64,000 bases of DNA from Fibrobacter sp. UBA4297 (GCF_002394865.1 NZ_DGUZ01000018.1:124001-188000), one strand, 5' to 3'; shown: positions 8,147-18,688, counted from the stretch's first letter. The notes: generated by a model from the sequence alone, not told the origin. Program-made: numbers and translations.

Positions 8147-8385
8147 TAATAATATAGTTAAAGTTTTTTGATTTGTGACTTTTTTTTTATGAAAAAATTA
8201 AAATAGTCAAAAAAATTTGTAAATGTCACAATATGACATAATGAAAGTTTATATTTATAAATTTATACTGTTTGACCTTATTCTATAAATTTGGCGTTTT
8301 TGTTGAAATTTTGCGGTTTTTCTGTCTTTTTTACTCGAAAAAATGTTACTTTAATAGAAGAAAAATTTTATAAAAAGGTTTATTC
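8147..8385. other. AT-rich region between tracrRNA and cas9
   Basis: This spacer must hold the divergent promoters of tracrRNA (minus) and cas9 (plus). It is extremely AT-rich, with many T runs and TATAAATTTATA-like palindromes. I cannot single out one promoter for cas9; TTGACC near 8272 is a possible -35. No gene is visible. Confidence 0.4.
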
Positions 8386-11300
8386 ATGAAAAAGATTCTT
8401 GGTTTGGACTTGGGAACCAATTCAATTGGTTGGGCTGTGGTGAATGCGGATGCAATCACTCGCAACGACGGGTCTCGCTACCTGAAGCCGAACAGCATTT
8501 CTGCCGCTGGCAGTAGAATCATCCCTATGTCAGCAGATGTTCTAGGCAACTTTGAATCAGGAATTACAGTTTCGCAAACCAAAGATCGAACAGACAAGAG
8601 AATGGCTCGCCGCTTGCATGAAAGAGCTCTTTTAAGACGAGAAAGACTTCTGCGCATTTTAAGCCTTATGGATTTTCTGCCAAAACATTTCGCAAGCAAG
8701 ATTAACCGCTATGGTAAATTCACTGACGATAGTGAGCCCAAATTAGCATGGCGCAAAAACACAGAAGGCAAATACGAATTCATTTTCCAAGATGCATTCA
8801 ATGAAATGCTAGCCGAATTTAAAGACAAGCAACCAGAAATTGTCAAAGAAGGAAAGAAAATCCCCTATGACTGGACCATCTACTATCTTCGTAAAAAGGC
8901 TCTTGAGAAAGCTCTTTCAAAAGAAGAACTCTCTTGGTTACTGCTCCAGTTCAATCAAAAACGCGGTTATTATCAATTAAGAGGCGAAGAAGAGGATATT
9001 CCTCAGGACAAGAAAATCGAATATTTAGCGCAAAAAGTTGTTAAAGTAGAAGCAACCGACCAGAAGAAAGGCGATGATATTTGGTACAATGTTTATCTAG
9101 AAAATGGGATGATCTATCGACGTACCAGTAAAGCCCCTCTTGATTGGGAAGGGAAAATCAAGGAATTCATTGTAACGACCGATTTAGAAAAGGATGGGAC
9201 GCCTAAGAAAGATAAAGAAGGAAATATTAAACGATCCTTTAGAGCTCCACAAGAAGACGATTGGACTCTTCTTAAAAAGAAAACCGAAGCCGATATTGAA
9301 AAAAGTACAAAAACAGTCGGTTGCTACATTTACGATTCGTTGCTAAATAACCCCAAGCAAAAGATTATTGGGAAATTAGTCAGAACAGTTGAAAGAAAAT
9401 TCTATAAAGAAGAATTGACACAGATACTTAAGAAACAAGTTGAGCTCATCCCCGAACTCCGAAATGACAATCTGTACAAACAGTGTATTGAAGAACTCTA
9501 CCCCATCAACGAAGCTCATAGAAATACTATTGCAAAGACCGATTTTGCAAATCTTTTCATTAACGACATTTTATTCTATCAGCGCCCGTTAAAAAGTAAA
9601 AAATCCCAAATTGACAATTGTCCTTACGAAGAGCACATTTTCATTGATTCAAAAACTGGCGAAAAGAAAAAAGTTCCCGTAAAATGCATTACAAAATCAA
9701 ATCCATTATTCCAGGAATTTAGACTTTGGCAATTCATTCAAAATCTGAGAATTTATCAGCGAGAAAAAGAAATCGATGGTAAACTTTCAACAGACGTTGA
9801 CATTACAAGTGAATGCTTAAAATCTGAAGAAGATTATGTAAGACTTTTTGACTGGCTAAATGATAGAGAATCCATCGAACAGGAAGAGTTGTTAAAGTAT
9901 CTCTTTAATACCAAAAAATCTAAAAATAAAGAAAATCCATACCGATGGAATTATGTAGAAGATAAAGTTTATCCTTGCAACGAAACTCGTGCCACAATTT
10001 TGAAAGGACTTTCAAAATGTGGTATTAACGCATCAGTTCTTTCGTCAGAAATGGAAATGGCTTTATGGCACATTCTTTATTCTGTCGAAGACAAAAAGGA
10101 AATTGAAACGGCTCTGACTCATTTTGCACAAAAGCAGGGTTGGAACGGCGAGTTTGCAATAGTTTTCTCCAAGTTAAAACCATTTAAGAAAGATTATGGT
10201 TCCTATTCAGAAAAAGCAATAAAGAAATTGCTATCTCTCATGCGAATGGGCAAATACTGGAACCAAGACAATATTGACAAAAATACTCTAGACAGGATTG
10301 ACAAAATCATCAATGGCGAATATGATGAGAAAATCTCCAATAGAGTTCGGGATAACGCGATTAACCTAAAAGACATAAGTGATTTTAGAGGCCTACCGGT
10401 CTGGCTAGCCTGCTACATCGTGTACGACAGACATTCTGAAGCCAAAGATTGTACCAAATGGAATACTCCCGAGGAAATTGATTCTTATCTCAAGAAATTT
10501 AAACAACATTCCTTGCGTAATCCCATCGTCGAACAAGTTGTCACAGAGACATTAAGAACCGTTCGAGACATTTGGAAACAGGAAGGACAAATTGACGAAA
10601 TCCATCTTGAGCTTGGACGAGACCTGAAAAATCCTGCCGATAAGCGCAAGAAAATGTCTGAAAACATCCTGAAGAACGAAAACACGAATTTACGCATCAA
10701 AGCCATGCTAATGGAATTCATGAATCCAGGCATGGGCATTGAAAACGTTCGTCCGTATTCACCAAGCCAGCAGGATATTCTGCGTATTTATGAAGAAAAC
10801 GCACTTGAAAATTTAACTAAGGATGACGAAGAATTTGATTTCATCTCCAAAATATCCAAACAAGCTCAACCAACAAAATCAGATATTGTCCGTTACAAAT
10901 GTTGGCTTGAACAAAAGTATCGATCCCCATACACGGGTAAAACAATCTCTCTTTCTAAGTTGTTTACCTCCGCATATGAAATCGAACATATTATTCCTCA
11001 GTCGCGTTATTTCGACGACTCTTTCAGCAACAAGGTCATCTGCGAAGCTGAAGTTAACAAGCTTAAGGACCGCCAATTAGGACATGAATTCATTGAGGAG
11101 CACCATGGAGAAAAAGTTCAATTAAGCCAAGGTGAAGTTGTCGAAATACTTTCCGTAGATGCTTATGAAAAATTCGTCAAAGAAAATTATGCGAACAATC
11201 GCGTAAAAATGAAAAAACTGTTGATGGAAAACATTCCCGATGAATTCATAGAACGCCAGCTAAACGATAGCCGATACATCAGCAAAGTTGTTAAAGGACT

Positions 11301-12921
11301 CTTGTCTAATATCGTTCGTGAAAAAATTGACGACGAAAACTATGAACCAGAAGCAGTGTCCAAAAATCTTATTTCGTGCAATGGCGCTGTTACAGACCGT
11401 TTGAAAAAAGATTGGGGCATGAATGATGTCTGGAACAGCATTATTTTGCCAAGATTTATTCGAATGAACCAAATTACAGGAAAAGATTGTTTCACGACAA
11501 CAAATGCAGAAGGTCATCTTATTCCACAGATGCCTTTAGAGCTTCAAAAGGGGTTCAATAAGAAAAGAATTGACCACCGGCATCATGCAATGGATGCTAT
11601 AGTCATCGCATGCACTACACGGGATCATGTAAACCTACTGAATAATGAAGCGGCCCATTCAAAATTCAATGCAACTAGGTATCAGTTGCAACGCAAACTC
11701 CGTTGTTTTGAAAAGGCGATGATTGACGGCAAGGAACGTGAAGTAGCCAAAGAATTCCTAAAGCCCTGGGATTCATTCACTATGGACTCCAAGAACATCC
11801 TTGAAAATATCATCGTTAGTTTCAAGCAAAATCAGCGTGTGATTAATAAAACGACAAACACATTCCAACATTTTGATGAAAACGGAAAGAAGACTTTTGT
11901 AAAGCAAGGAAAGGGCAATAGCTGGGCAATCCGTAAACCAATGCACAAGGACACCGTTTTTGGGGAAATTAATCTGCGCAAAGTAAAAAGCGTTTCCTTA
12001 AGTGACGCAATAAAAGTTCCAGAAAGAATCCTCAACAAGAGAATCAAAGAAAAAATTACTGAATTGAAAAACAATAAAGTTGACGCAAAGAACATCAAAA
12101 AATATATTGAAGAATATCATATAGGCGGCTATGGGATTGACACATCAAAAATAGACGTATTCTATTTCACTAAAGAAACAAAAGAACGTTTCTTCGCCAC
12201 AAGAAAATCTCTTGACAGCTCTTTTAACCAAGCAAAAATCGAAGATAGTATCGCTGATTCTGGAATACAAAAGATTTTATTGGCTCATCTAAAAAGCAAG
12301 AACGGAGATGCAGAACAAGCTTTTTCTCCAGACGGCATTGATGAAATGAACAAAAACATCGTTGAACTAAACAATGGTAAATTCCATCAACCAATTTTAA
12401 AGGTGCGCGTTTACGAAAAGGCGGATAAATTTGCTGTTGGACAAAAAGGCAATAAGAAAGTCAAATTTGTCGAAGCCGCTAAGGGAACCAATTTGTTCTT
12501 TGCCGTTTTCGAAAAAGACGGGAAACGCTCGTATTTGACAATTCCACTAAACGTAATGATTGATTGCCAGAAAAAATATGGTAATCAGTGGAAACAGAAT
12601 ATTGAATCCTATTTAAAAGAAAAGGACCTTGTTGAGAAGGACGTTCAGCTCCTGTTTATTCTTTCACCGAATGATTTAGTGTATTTGCCAACAGAAAACG
12701 AATTAAAAAAAGGTATTACCAATCCTGATAAAGATCAGATATACAAATTTGTAAGTTGCACAAGCAATGAAGCACACTTCATTCCATCCTTTGTAGCCAA
12801 TCCTATTGTACAAACAACAGAGTTGGGAAGCAATAATAAAGCCCAGCGAGCATGGAACAATAAAATGATTAAGGAAATATGTATTCCTATAGAGGTTGAC
12901 AGACTTGGAAATATAAAATAG
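8386..12921 (+). CDS. cas9: CRISPR-associated endonuclease Cas9, type II-C, long form
   Basis: The protein has 1511 residues, long for II-C but in line with the large Cas9 proteins of the Bacteroidetes/Fibrobacter branch. RuvC-I is ILGLDLGTNSIGWAVV (Asp near residue 7). An arginine-rich bridge helix follows around residues 75-100. RuvC-II is IDEIHLELGRDLKN (about 740). HNH is EIEHIIPQSRYFDDSFSNK with the catalytic His (about 866). RuvC-III is RIDHRHHAMDAIVIACT (about 1065). All catalytic residues are present, so the nuclease should be active. It cuts DNA matched by crRNA:tracrRNA. AAGG precedes the ATG. cas1 follows after 7 bases; csn2 and cas4 are absent. Confidence 0.98.
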   Translation: MKKILGLDLGTNSIGWAVVNADAITRNDGSRYLKPNSISAAGSRIIPMSADVLGNFESGITVSQTKDRTDKRMARRLHERALLRRERLLRILSLMDFLPKHFASKINRYGKFTDDSEPKLAWRKNTEGKYEFIFQDAFNEMLAEFKDKQPEIVKEGKKIPYDWTIYYLRKKALEKALSKEELSWLLLQFNQKRGYYQLRGEEEDIPQDKKIEYLAQKVVKVEATDQKKGDDIWYNVYLENGMIYRRTSKAPLDWEGKIKEFIVTTDLEKDGTPKKDKEGNIKRSFRAPQEDDWTLLKKKTEADIEKSTKTVGCYIYDSLLNNPKQKIIGKLVRTVERKFYKEELTQILKKQVELIPELRNDNLYKQCIEELYPINEAHRNTIAKTDFANLFINDILFYQRPLKSKKSQIDNCPYEEHIFIDSKTGEKKKVPVKCITKSNPLFQEFRLWQFIQNLRIYQREKEIDGKLSTDVDITSECLKSEEDYVRLFDWLNDRESIEQEELLKYLFNTKKSKNKENPYRWNYVEDKVYPCNETRATILKGLSKCGINASVLSSEMEMALWHILYSVEDKKEIETALTHFAQKQGWNGEFAIVFSKLKPFKKDYGSYSEKAIKKLLSLMRMGKYWNQDNIDKNTLDRIDKIINGEYDEKISNRVRDNAINLKDISDFRGLPVWLACYIVYDRHSEAKDCTKWNTPEEIDSYLKKFKQHSLRNPIVEQVVTETLRTVRDIWKQEGQIDEIHLELGRDLKNPADKRKKMSENILKNENTNLRIKAMLMEFMNPGMGIENVRPYSPSQQDILRIYEENALENLTKDDEEFDFISKISKQAQPTKSDIVRYKCWLEQKYRSPYTGKTISLSKLFTSAYEIEHIIPQSRYFDDSFSNKVICEAEVNKLKDRQLGHEFIEEHHGEKVQLSQGEVVEILSVDAYEKFVKENYANNRVKMKKLLMENIPDEFIERQLNDSRYISKVVKGLLSNIVREKIDDENYEPEAVSKNLISCNGAVTDRLKKDWGMNDVWNSIILPRFIRMNQITGKDCFTTTNAEGHLIPQMPLELQKGFNKKRIDHRHHAMDAIVIACTTRDHVNLLNNEAAHSKFNATRYQLQRKLRCFEKAMIDGKEREVAKEFLKPWDSFTMDSKNILENIIVSFKQNQRVINKTTNTFQHFDENGKKTFVKQGKGNSWAIRKPMHKDTVFGEINLRKVKSVSLSDAIKVPERILNKRIKEKITELKNNKVDAKNIKKYIEEYHIGGYGIDTSKIDVFYFTKETKERFFATRKSLDSSFNQAKIEDSIADSGIQKILLAHLKSKNGDAEQAFSPDGIDEMNKNIVELNNGKFHQPILKVRVYEKADKFAVGQKGNKKVKFVEAAKGTNLFFAVFEKDGKRSYLTIPLNVMIDCQKKYGNQWKQNIESYLKEKDLVEKDVQLLFILSPNDLVYLPTENELKKGITNPDKDQIYKFVSCTSNEAHFIPSFVANPIVQTTELGSNNKAQRAWNNKMIKEICIPIEVDRLGNIK

Positions 12922-12928
12922 GCCCTTT

Positions 12929-13825
12929 ATGATTAAACGTACACTGTATTTCGGGAACCAGGCTTATCTAAGCCTAAAGGACAACCAGCTTGTCATTAAG
13001 AAACGCGATGATGAAATCGTCACCGCAGCTATTGAAGACATTGCCTATATTGTCCTTGATTCTCCCCAAATTACAGTGACCAACGCTTTACTTGGGGCTT
13101 TGCTAGAGAACAACTGCGCTATCATCAACTGTGACAAGACCCATTTGCCATCAGGTCTTTTACTCCCTCTGTCGGGAAACACCCTACAAAGCGAAAGATT
13201 CCAGGCTCAGATAGATGCATCGCTTCCATTAAAAAAGCAACTATGGCAACAAACGGTCCAGCAAAAAATTTTAAATCAGGCCGCCGTTTTGCATGGTTCT
13301 CATGACGCTGAAATTGGAAATATGACGGCATGGGCAAATTCCGTGCGAAGTGGAGATGTTGATAACAGAGAAGCTGTTGCCGCAGCTTACTATTGGAAAG
13401 AAATGTTCCCCGATATTCCTGATTTTGTTCGTGACCGTAATGGAGTACCACCAAATAATATGCTCAATTATGGCTATGCCATTTTACGCGGTGTGGTTGC
13501 AAGGGCTTTGGTTTCGAGCGGACTTTTACCGACTTTGGGAATACACCACCATAATCGTTACAACGCCTATTGTTTAGCAGATGATATAATGGAGCCGTAC
13601 CGCCCAATCGTAGACAAACTAATTTTAGAAGTTATTAACGAAATAGAAGAATATCCTACTGATCTTTCTACTGAAATAAAGGCAAAACTTTTAAGAATTC
13701 CCGTACTTGACTGTGTTATTGAAGGAAATCGAAGTCCATTGATGAATGCCGTTTCAACAACAACAGCTTCGCTTGCCAAGTGTTATTTAGGAACAACAAG
13801 GAAATTGCTCTATCCGGAGGTGTAG
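12929..13825 (+). CDS. cas1: CRISPR integrase Cas1 (type II)
   Basis: The protein has 298 residues, normal for type II Cas1. It contains the II-specific start TLYFGNQAYLSLKDNQLVI, the block AVAAAYYWKEMFP, and NMLNYGYAILRGVVARALVSSGLLPTLGIHHHNRYNAYCLADDIMEPYRP, which carries the metal-binding Glu/His/Asp residues. With Cas2 it inserts new spacers at the leader end of the array. It starts 7 bases after cas9 and overlaps none of its neighbours; cas2 follows after one base. Confidence 0.97.
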   Translation: MIKRTLYFGNQAYLSLKDNQLVIKKRDDEIVTAAIEDIAYIVLDSPQITVTNALLGALLENNCAIINCDKTHLPSGLLLPLSGNTLQSERFQAQIDASLPLKKQLWQQTVQQKILNQAAVLHGSHDAEIGNMTAWANSVRSGDVDNREAVAAAYYWKEMFPDIPDFVRDRNGVPPNNMLNYGYAILRGVVARALVSSGLLPTLGIHHHNRYNAYCLADDIMEPYRPIVDKLILEVINEIEEYPTDLSTEIKAKLLRIPVLDCVIEGNRSPLMNAVSTTTASLAKCYLGTTRKLLYPEV

Positions 13826-13826
13826 G

Positions 13827-14162
13827 ATGGACCGATTTAGCGAGTACAGAATTATGTGGATTATGTGTTTCTTTGATTTGCCGACAGAAACGAAAATTGA
13901 GCGGCAACGGCACAGCGAGTTTCGCAAAAATCTGTTGAAAGATGGATTTTCAAGATTCCAGTTATCCATATATATTCGGCATTGCGCTTCTGTGGAAAAT
14001 GCAGAAGTTCATATTGCTCGCGTAAAGAGTTTTATGCCGCCAGATGGTTCGGTAAGCATACTCTGCATCACAGACAAGCAGTTCGGGAAAATCCAAGTTT
14101 TCTATGGCCGAAAAGAAAAACCAAAGCCCAAATCAACTGGGCAATTAGAGCTTTTCCTATAA
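13827..14162 (+). CDS. cas2: CRISPR-associated protein Cas2
   Basis: The 111-residue protein has the Cas2 ferredoxin fold signature YRIMWIMCFFDLPTETKIER, with the conserved Asp after a hydrophobic strand, and the second half SFMPPDGSVSILCITDKQFG. It forms the adaptor dimer between two Cas1 dimers. GGAGG ends just before the cas1 stop and serves as its ribosome site. A bidirectional terminator (14181-14210) separates it from the array. Confidence 0.96.
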   Translation: MDRFSEYRIMWIMCFFDLPTETKIERQRHSEFRKNLLKDGFSRFQLSIYIRHCASVENAEVHIARVKSFMPPDGSVSILCITDKQFGKIQVFYGRKEKPKPKSTGQLELFL

Positions 14163-14180
14163 AAAACGTTCAAAAACAAG

Positions 14181-14214
14181 AAAAAATCGACCCCAAAAGG
14201 TCGATTTTTTCTTT
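14181..14214. terminator. Bidirectional terminator between cas2 and the array
   Basis: AAAAAATCGACC (14181-14192) and GGTCGATTTTTT (14199-14210) form a perfect 12-bp stem with A and T tracts on both sides. It can stop both the cas operon (plus) and an array transcript running on the minus strand. Confidence 0.85.
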
Positions 14215-14264
14215 TCGCAATGATACATCTAACTCGTTCATAGCTGTATAGTTACAACGAATCA
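14215..14264. promoter_or_regulatory. CRISPR leader (integration end)
   Basis: About 50 bases between the terminator and the first intact repeat. All repeats at this side are intact, while the repeat at the far side is truncated, so new spacers are expected to enter here. In II-C systems the leader typically lies at the 3' end of the crRNA transcript, which agrees with minus-strand transcription here. Confidence 0.6.
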
Positions 14265-17200
14265 GTTGTTATTGCACTAGTAAAACTAGAAAATCTGAAA
14301 GCAATTCACAACGTTTCGCCTTCTGTTGATACGACTCGATTTGTTGTTATTGCACTAGTAAAACTAGAAAATCTGAAAGCAATTCACAACGATCATGCTC
14401 GGTTTAATTGGTCTCATGATGTTGTTATTGCACTAGTAAAACTAGAAAATCTGAAAGCAATTCACAACTAGACGATCTCGGCGTAAGATGTGGAACTTGT
14501 TGTTATTGCACTAGTAAAACTAGAAAATCTGAAAGCAATTCACAACTTCAGGATTTGCCGAACCTCTATAATGACTGTTGTTATTGCACTAGTAAAACTA
14601 GAAAATCTGAAAGCAATTCACAACGAGGTTCACGCGAATAAGGCTCATGAACGGGTTGTTATTGCACTAGTAAAACTAGAAAATCTGAAAGCAATTCACA
14701 ACCTGTTGGTGGCTTGACTGCCTTGCGTGATGGTTGTTATTGCACTAGTAAAACTAGAAAATCTGAAAGCAATTCACAACTCCTGTGAAGCGTTCTGTGG
14801 ACCCTGCAACGTTGTTATTGCACTAGTAAAACTAGAAAATCTGAAAGCAATTCACAACCGGTTCTGACAAGCTATTTCAAGTGCCAATGTTGTTATTGCA
14901 CTAGTAAAACTAGAAAATCTGAAAGCAATTCACAACTACGCTCGTGCGCTTCCTATCGAAAAGTCGTTGTTATTGCACTAGTAAAACTAGAAAATCTGAA
15001 AGCAATTCACAACCCACTCTTGACGGTTATCTGATTGGCTGGGGTTGTTATTGCACTAGTAAAACTAGAAAATCTGAAAGCAATTCACAACCGCTTGATA
15101 AACAGTTATCTTACAATGATTGTTGTTATTGCACTAGTAAAACTAGAAAATCTGAAAGCAATTCACAACGATGTAGACAGAAAATGAATCTTTGTCCTTG
15201 TTGTTATTGCACTAGTAAAACTAGAAAATCTGAAAGCAATTCACAACGCTGCCCTTGATGATGTTTGCAGCGTGTGGTTGTTATTGCACTAGTAAAACTA
15301 GAAAATCTGAAAGCAATTCACAACACAATCACGCATGCGCGCGATAACCTTCTAGTTGTTATTGCACTAGTAAAACTAGAAAATCTGAAAGCAATTCACA
15401 ACATGCGTTTGCAGCCGGTGCAAAGTCGATTTGTTGTTATTGCACTAGTAAAACTAGAAAATCTGAAAGCAATTCACAACACCTTTAACCCGGCGGCGGC
15501 GCGCGCGGTGTTGTTATTGCACTAGTAAAACTAGAAAATCTGAAAGCAATTCACAACGCAAAAGTATCCTTGATGGATGTGCCCATAGTTGTTATTGCAC
15601 TAGTAAAACTAGAAAATCTGAAAGCAATTCACAACGACAAATGCAGACCATTCATTCCATCCTCCGTTGTTATTGCACTAGTAAAACTAGAAAATCTGAA
15701 AGCAATTCACAACTGGTGGTGTATTGCCCATTTGGCAAGGTCAGTTGTTATTGCACTAGTAAAACTAGAAAATCTGAAAGCAATTCACAACCACAAGATA
15801 GCACTGTAAGCGTCTTATCTGTTGTTATTGCACTAGTAAAACTAGAAAATCTGAAAGCAATTCACAACAACCTCGAAAATGTTTCGGCAATCGAACAGGT
15901 TGTTATTGCACTAGTAAAACTAGAAAATCTGAAAGCAATTCACAACCAGGCTTTCTTTGCGTCAAATGGTGCGCGCGTTGTTATTGCACTAGTAAAACTA
16001 GAAAATCTGAAAGCAATTCACAACGAGTCATGCGATTTATAATCTTCAGTGTGAGTTGTTATTGCACTAGTAAAACTAGAAAATCTGAAAGCAATTCACA
16101 ACGTTCCGCCACGAAGGCTATGGCGACGAAGAGTTGTTATTGCACTAGTAAAACTAGAAAATCTGAAAGCAATTCACAACTGTGTTACTCAACAGGCTCC
16201 AATGTGACTAGTTGTTATTGCACTAGTAAAACTAGAAAATCTGAAAGCAATTCACAACACTATCCAAACCCAGCTCGTGAGCGTACATGTTGTTATTGCA
16301 CTAGTAAAACTAGAAAATCTGAAAGCAATTCACAACTGCCCTCTACACGCTCTGAATTAGTTATATGTTGTTATTGCACTAGTAAAACTAGAAAATCTGA
16401 AAGCAATTCACAACTTAAAAGTGGATAGAGAAAAATGTAATTTGTTGTTATTGCACTAGTAAAACTAGAAAATCTGAAAGCAATTCACAACGACTTCTCT
16501 TGGGGTTCACAGAAGCAATAGTTGTTATTGCACTAGTAAAACTAGAAAATCTGAAAGCAATTCACAACTGTAAATGCAGCCCATAAAACAAGCGGTTCGT
16601 TGTTATTGCACTAGTAAAACTAGAAAATCTGAAAGCAATTCACAACAGGTGGTCCGCTCGTTGCGCTTCCAGGGTGTTGTTATTGCACTAGTAAAACTAG
16701 AAAATCTGAAAGCAATTCACAACAAAATAAAATATCTACGTTTACTATTTTTTGTTGTTATTGCACTAGTAAAACTAGAAAATCTGAAAGCAATTCACAA
16801 CCATGTTTTTCTCCTTTAAAAAAGACCCCTGTTGTTATTGCACTAGTAAAACTAGAAAATCTGAAAGCAATTCACAACACTTTTTGGGAACGTTAGCACC
16901 TGCGCCCGGTTGTTATTGCACTAGTAAAACTAGAAAATCTGAAAGCAATTCACAACCCGTTTCGCTCTCCCTTCGAATTCGAGCGAGTTGTTATTGCACT
17001 AGTAAAACTAGAAAATCTGAAAGCAATTCACAACCTGGTACTCGATATCGTGGATGTCAAAGTTGTTGTTATTGCACTAGTAAAACTAGAAAATCTGAAA
17101 GCAATTCACAACCATCTCTCGTCTTGCGTTCGCCCTGTGTTTGTTGTTATTGCACTAGTAAAACTAGAAAATCTGAAAGCAATTCACAACCAAGCATTCG

Positions 17201-17335
17201 AACGGGATAAATAGGGGAGTGTTGTTATTGCACTAGTAAAACTAGAAAATCTGAAAGCAATTCACAACAGCGTCATCCGTTCTGCACGTAACGACAACGT
17301 TGTTATTGCACTAGTAAAACTAGAAAATCTGAAAG
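14265..17335 (-). CRISPR. Type II-C CRISPR array, 40 repeats, 39 spacers
   Basis: The repeat is 48 bp; on the plus strand it begins GTTGTTATTGCACTAG and ends GAAAGCAATTCACAAC. Unit length is 78 bp (30-bp spacers), with ten 29-bp spacers. Repeat starts include 14265, 14343, 14966, 15510, 16444, 17221 and 17299. As far as I could read, the 39 full repeats are identical. The last copy (17299-17335) keeps 37 bases and lacks the final 11, which are part of the tracrRNA-pairing segment. Because the anti-repeat matches the minus-strand reading, crRNAs are made from the minus strand. The repeat holds an internal CTAGT-AAA-ACTAG palindrome. No spacer was recognised as self-targeting within the window by eye. 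Confidence 0.98.
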
Positions 17336-17621
17336 AAGCTGAGTCCCAAACTGCGAGGAATGGGGCTATGTCAACTGCAATATAGATTATTTAAAGAGAA
17401 AAGGAGATGCCCCGCCAAGCGGGGCATGACATCAGGGCGAGTGGCCAAGCTAAGCCGGGGCGTTACGGGGCGGCGTCTGAGCGCCCGCATAGAGAGGGTG
17501 ATGGAAGACTCGGCGGGAATGCTTTGATGCTGTACGAGAAGGAGGTGCCCGCTCGGTGGCGGGCATGACATTGTAAGCCGAGGCTGCAATCAGGGGGATT
17601 CCTCCCCCACCCTTCATAAGC
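17336..17621. repeat. Spacer with two palindromic GGAGATGCCC-type repeats
   Basis: Two copies of a palindromic element lie here: GGAGATGCCCCGCC with GGCATGACA (17403-17431) and GGAGGTGCCCGCTC with GCGGGCATGACA (17541-17570). Both have GC-rich stems and the same outer words (GGAG[AG]T and ATGACA). Related elements occur at 37318-37346 and 40981-41063. No gene is supported; a 72-codon ORF on the minus strand is a by-product of the repeats. Confidence 0.7.
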
Positions 17622-17667
17622 TATCAAAATTTCCAATAACACATTTTGACATTCCTTTCTGTACCTT
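17622..17667 (+). promoter_or_regulatory. Conserved TATCAAAA...CAATAACAC...TTTTGACA element
   Basis: TATCAAAA (17622-17629), CAATAACAC in the middle, TTTTGACA (17644-17651) and TGTACCTT (17660-17667). The same ordered words occur at 32517-32562, before the His-tailed membrane protein. The outer words form an inverted repeat. It lies about 60 bp upstream of the sulfur-type promoter of the sulfite reductase gene and may be a second promoter or operator. Confidence 0.5.
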
Positions 17668-17685
17668 AAAATGCGTCGGACGAAG

Positions 17686-17758
17686 CTACTAATAAAGTAA
17701 TTCTATAAGTAGCGATATTTTTTTAGTATTGGACAAAGGGTTTTGCGTTCTCTATATT
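17686..17758 (+). promoter_or_regulatory. Sulfur-regulon promoter of the sulfite reductase-aprAB-cysDN operon
   Basis: AGTATTGGACA with TTGGAC at 17729-17734, an 18-bp spacer and TATATT at 17753-17758. Upstream, CTACTAATAAAGTAATTCTA (17686-17705) aligns without gaps with TTACTAATAAATTAATTCTA upstream of metY, each beginning exactly 43 bp before its TTGGAC. CTACT and AGTAG around it form an inverted repeat. Confidence 0.75.
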
Positions 17759-17784
17759 TGTCTCTCAAAAATGGGAGACATTCT

Positions 17785-18645
17785 ATGGCAGTTGATTATT
17801 CTACTCTTAAAAAGGGCGGCTGGATGCGCCAGAAGCAGAAGAACAATTTCTCGTTGCGCGTTCGCGTTGTTGGCGGGAACCTCACTGCAACACAGCTTGC
17901 CAAAATCGCCGAAGTCGCTGAAAAATATGGCGAAGGTTACGCTCACCTGACTTCGAGACAGAGCGTCGAGATTCCGTTTATCAAGCTTGAAAATATTGAC
18001 GATGTGAAAAACGCACTTGCCGAGGGTGGCGTTGAACCGGGCGTCTGCGGGGCTCGCGTGCGTACCATTACGGCATGCCAGGGTGAAGCCGTTTGCCCAA
18101 GCGGTTGCATTGACACATACGCTATTGCCAAGGAACTTGATGACCGTTACTTTGCACGAGAACTTCCGCACAAGTTCAAATTCGGTGTGACGGGTTGCCA
18201 AAACAACTGTCTCAAGGCCGAAGAAAACGACGTGGGCATCAAGGGCGCCATCAAGGTGGATTGGCTCGAAGACAAGTGCATCGGTTGCGGGCTTTGCGCA
18301 AAGGTTTGTCGCAAAGAGGCGATTAAAATCGAGAACAAGAAGGTTATTTTCGACAAGGAAAAATGCAATTACTGCGGTCGTTGCTACAAGTCTTGCCCCA
18401 CTGACGCCTGGAGCCACATTCACGGCTACATCGTATCGTTTGGCGGGCTTTTCGGCAACAACATCAACAAGGGCGAAACGATTATTCCGTTTGTAGAAGA
18501 CAAGCAGAAGCTCTTGGACATTTGCGATGCCGCGATTCAATTCTTTGCAGACAACGGAAAGAGCGGTGAACGTTTCAAGTACACTATTGACCGCGTCGGC
18601 CGCGATGTATTCGCAAAGAAAATCCAGGACGTATACAACGGATAA
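17785..18645 (+). CDS. Siroheme sulfite reductase, AsrC-like with two [4Fe-4S] ferredoxin clusters
   Basis: The start is the ATG at 17785 behind GGGAGACATTCT; an upstream ATG at 17743 overlaps the promoter. The protein has 286 residues. The siroheme/[4Fe-4S] motif is CQGEAVC (Cys-x5-Cys) followed by CQNNC (Cys-x3-Cys). Behind it lies a two-cluster ferredoxin domain (CIGCGLCAKVC and CNYCGRCYKSCP). This is the layout of anaerobic sulfite reductase subunit C and related small sulfite reductases. It would reduce sulfite to sulfide. First gene of an operon with aprAB and cysDN, so its role here is assimilation. The electron donor partners AsrA and AsrB are not next to it. A nitrite reductase role is unlikely from context. 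Confidence 0.85.
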   Translation: MAVDYSTLKKGGWMRQKQKNNFSLRVRVVGGNLTATQLAKIAEVAEKYGEGYAHLTSRQSVEIPFIKLENIDDVKNALAEGGVEPGVCGARVRTITACQGEAVCPSGCIDTYAIAKELDDRYFARELPHKFKFGVTGCQNNCLKAEENDVGIKGAIKVDWLEDKCIGCGLCAKVCRKEAIKIENKKVIFDKEKCNYCGRCYKSCPTDAWSHIHGYIVSFGGLFGNNINKGETIIPFVEDKQKLLDICDAAIQFFADNGKSGERFKYTIDRVGRDVFAKKIQDVYNG

Positions 18646-18688
18646 ACGCTTGCATAAAAAGGCCAGCATTCCAACATATTATCAACAA

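Noticed and set aside
14490..17210. Several open frames of 75-135 codons with repeated protein segments
   Set aside because: They are translations of the CRISPR repeat (78-bp unit, divisible by three) and not repeat proteins.
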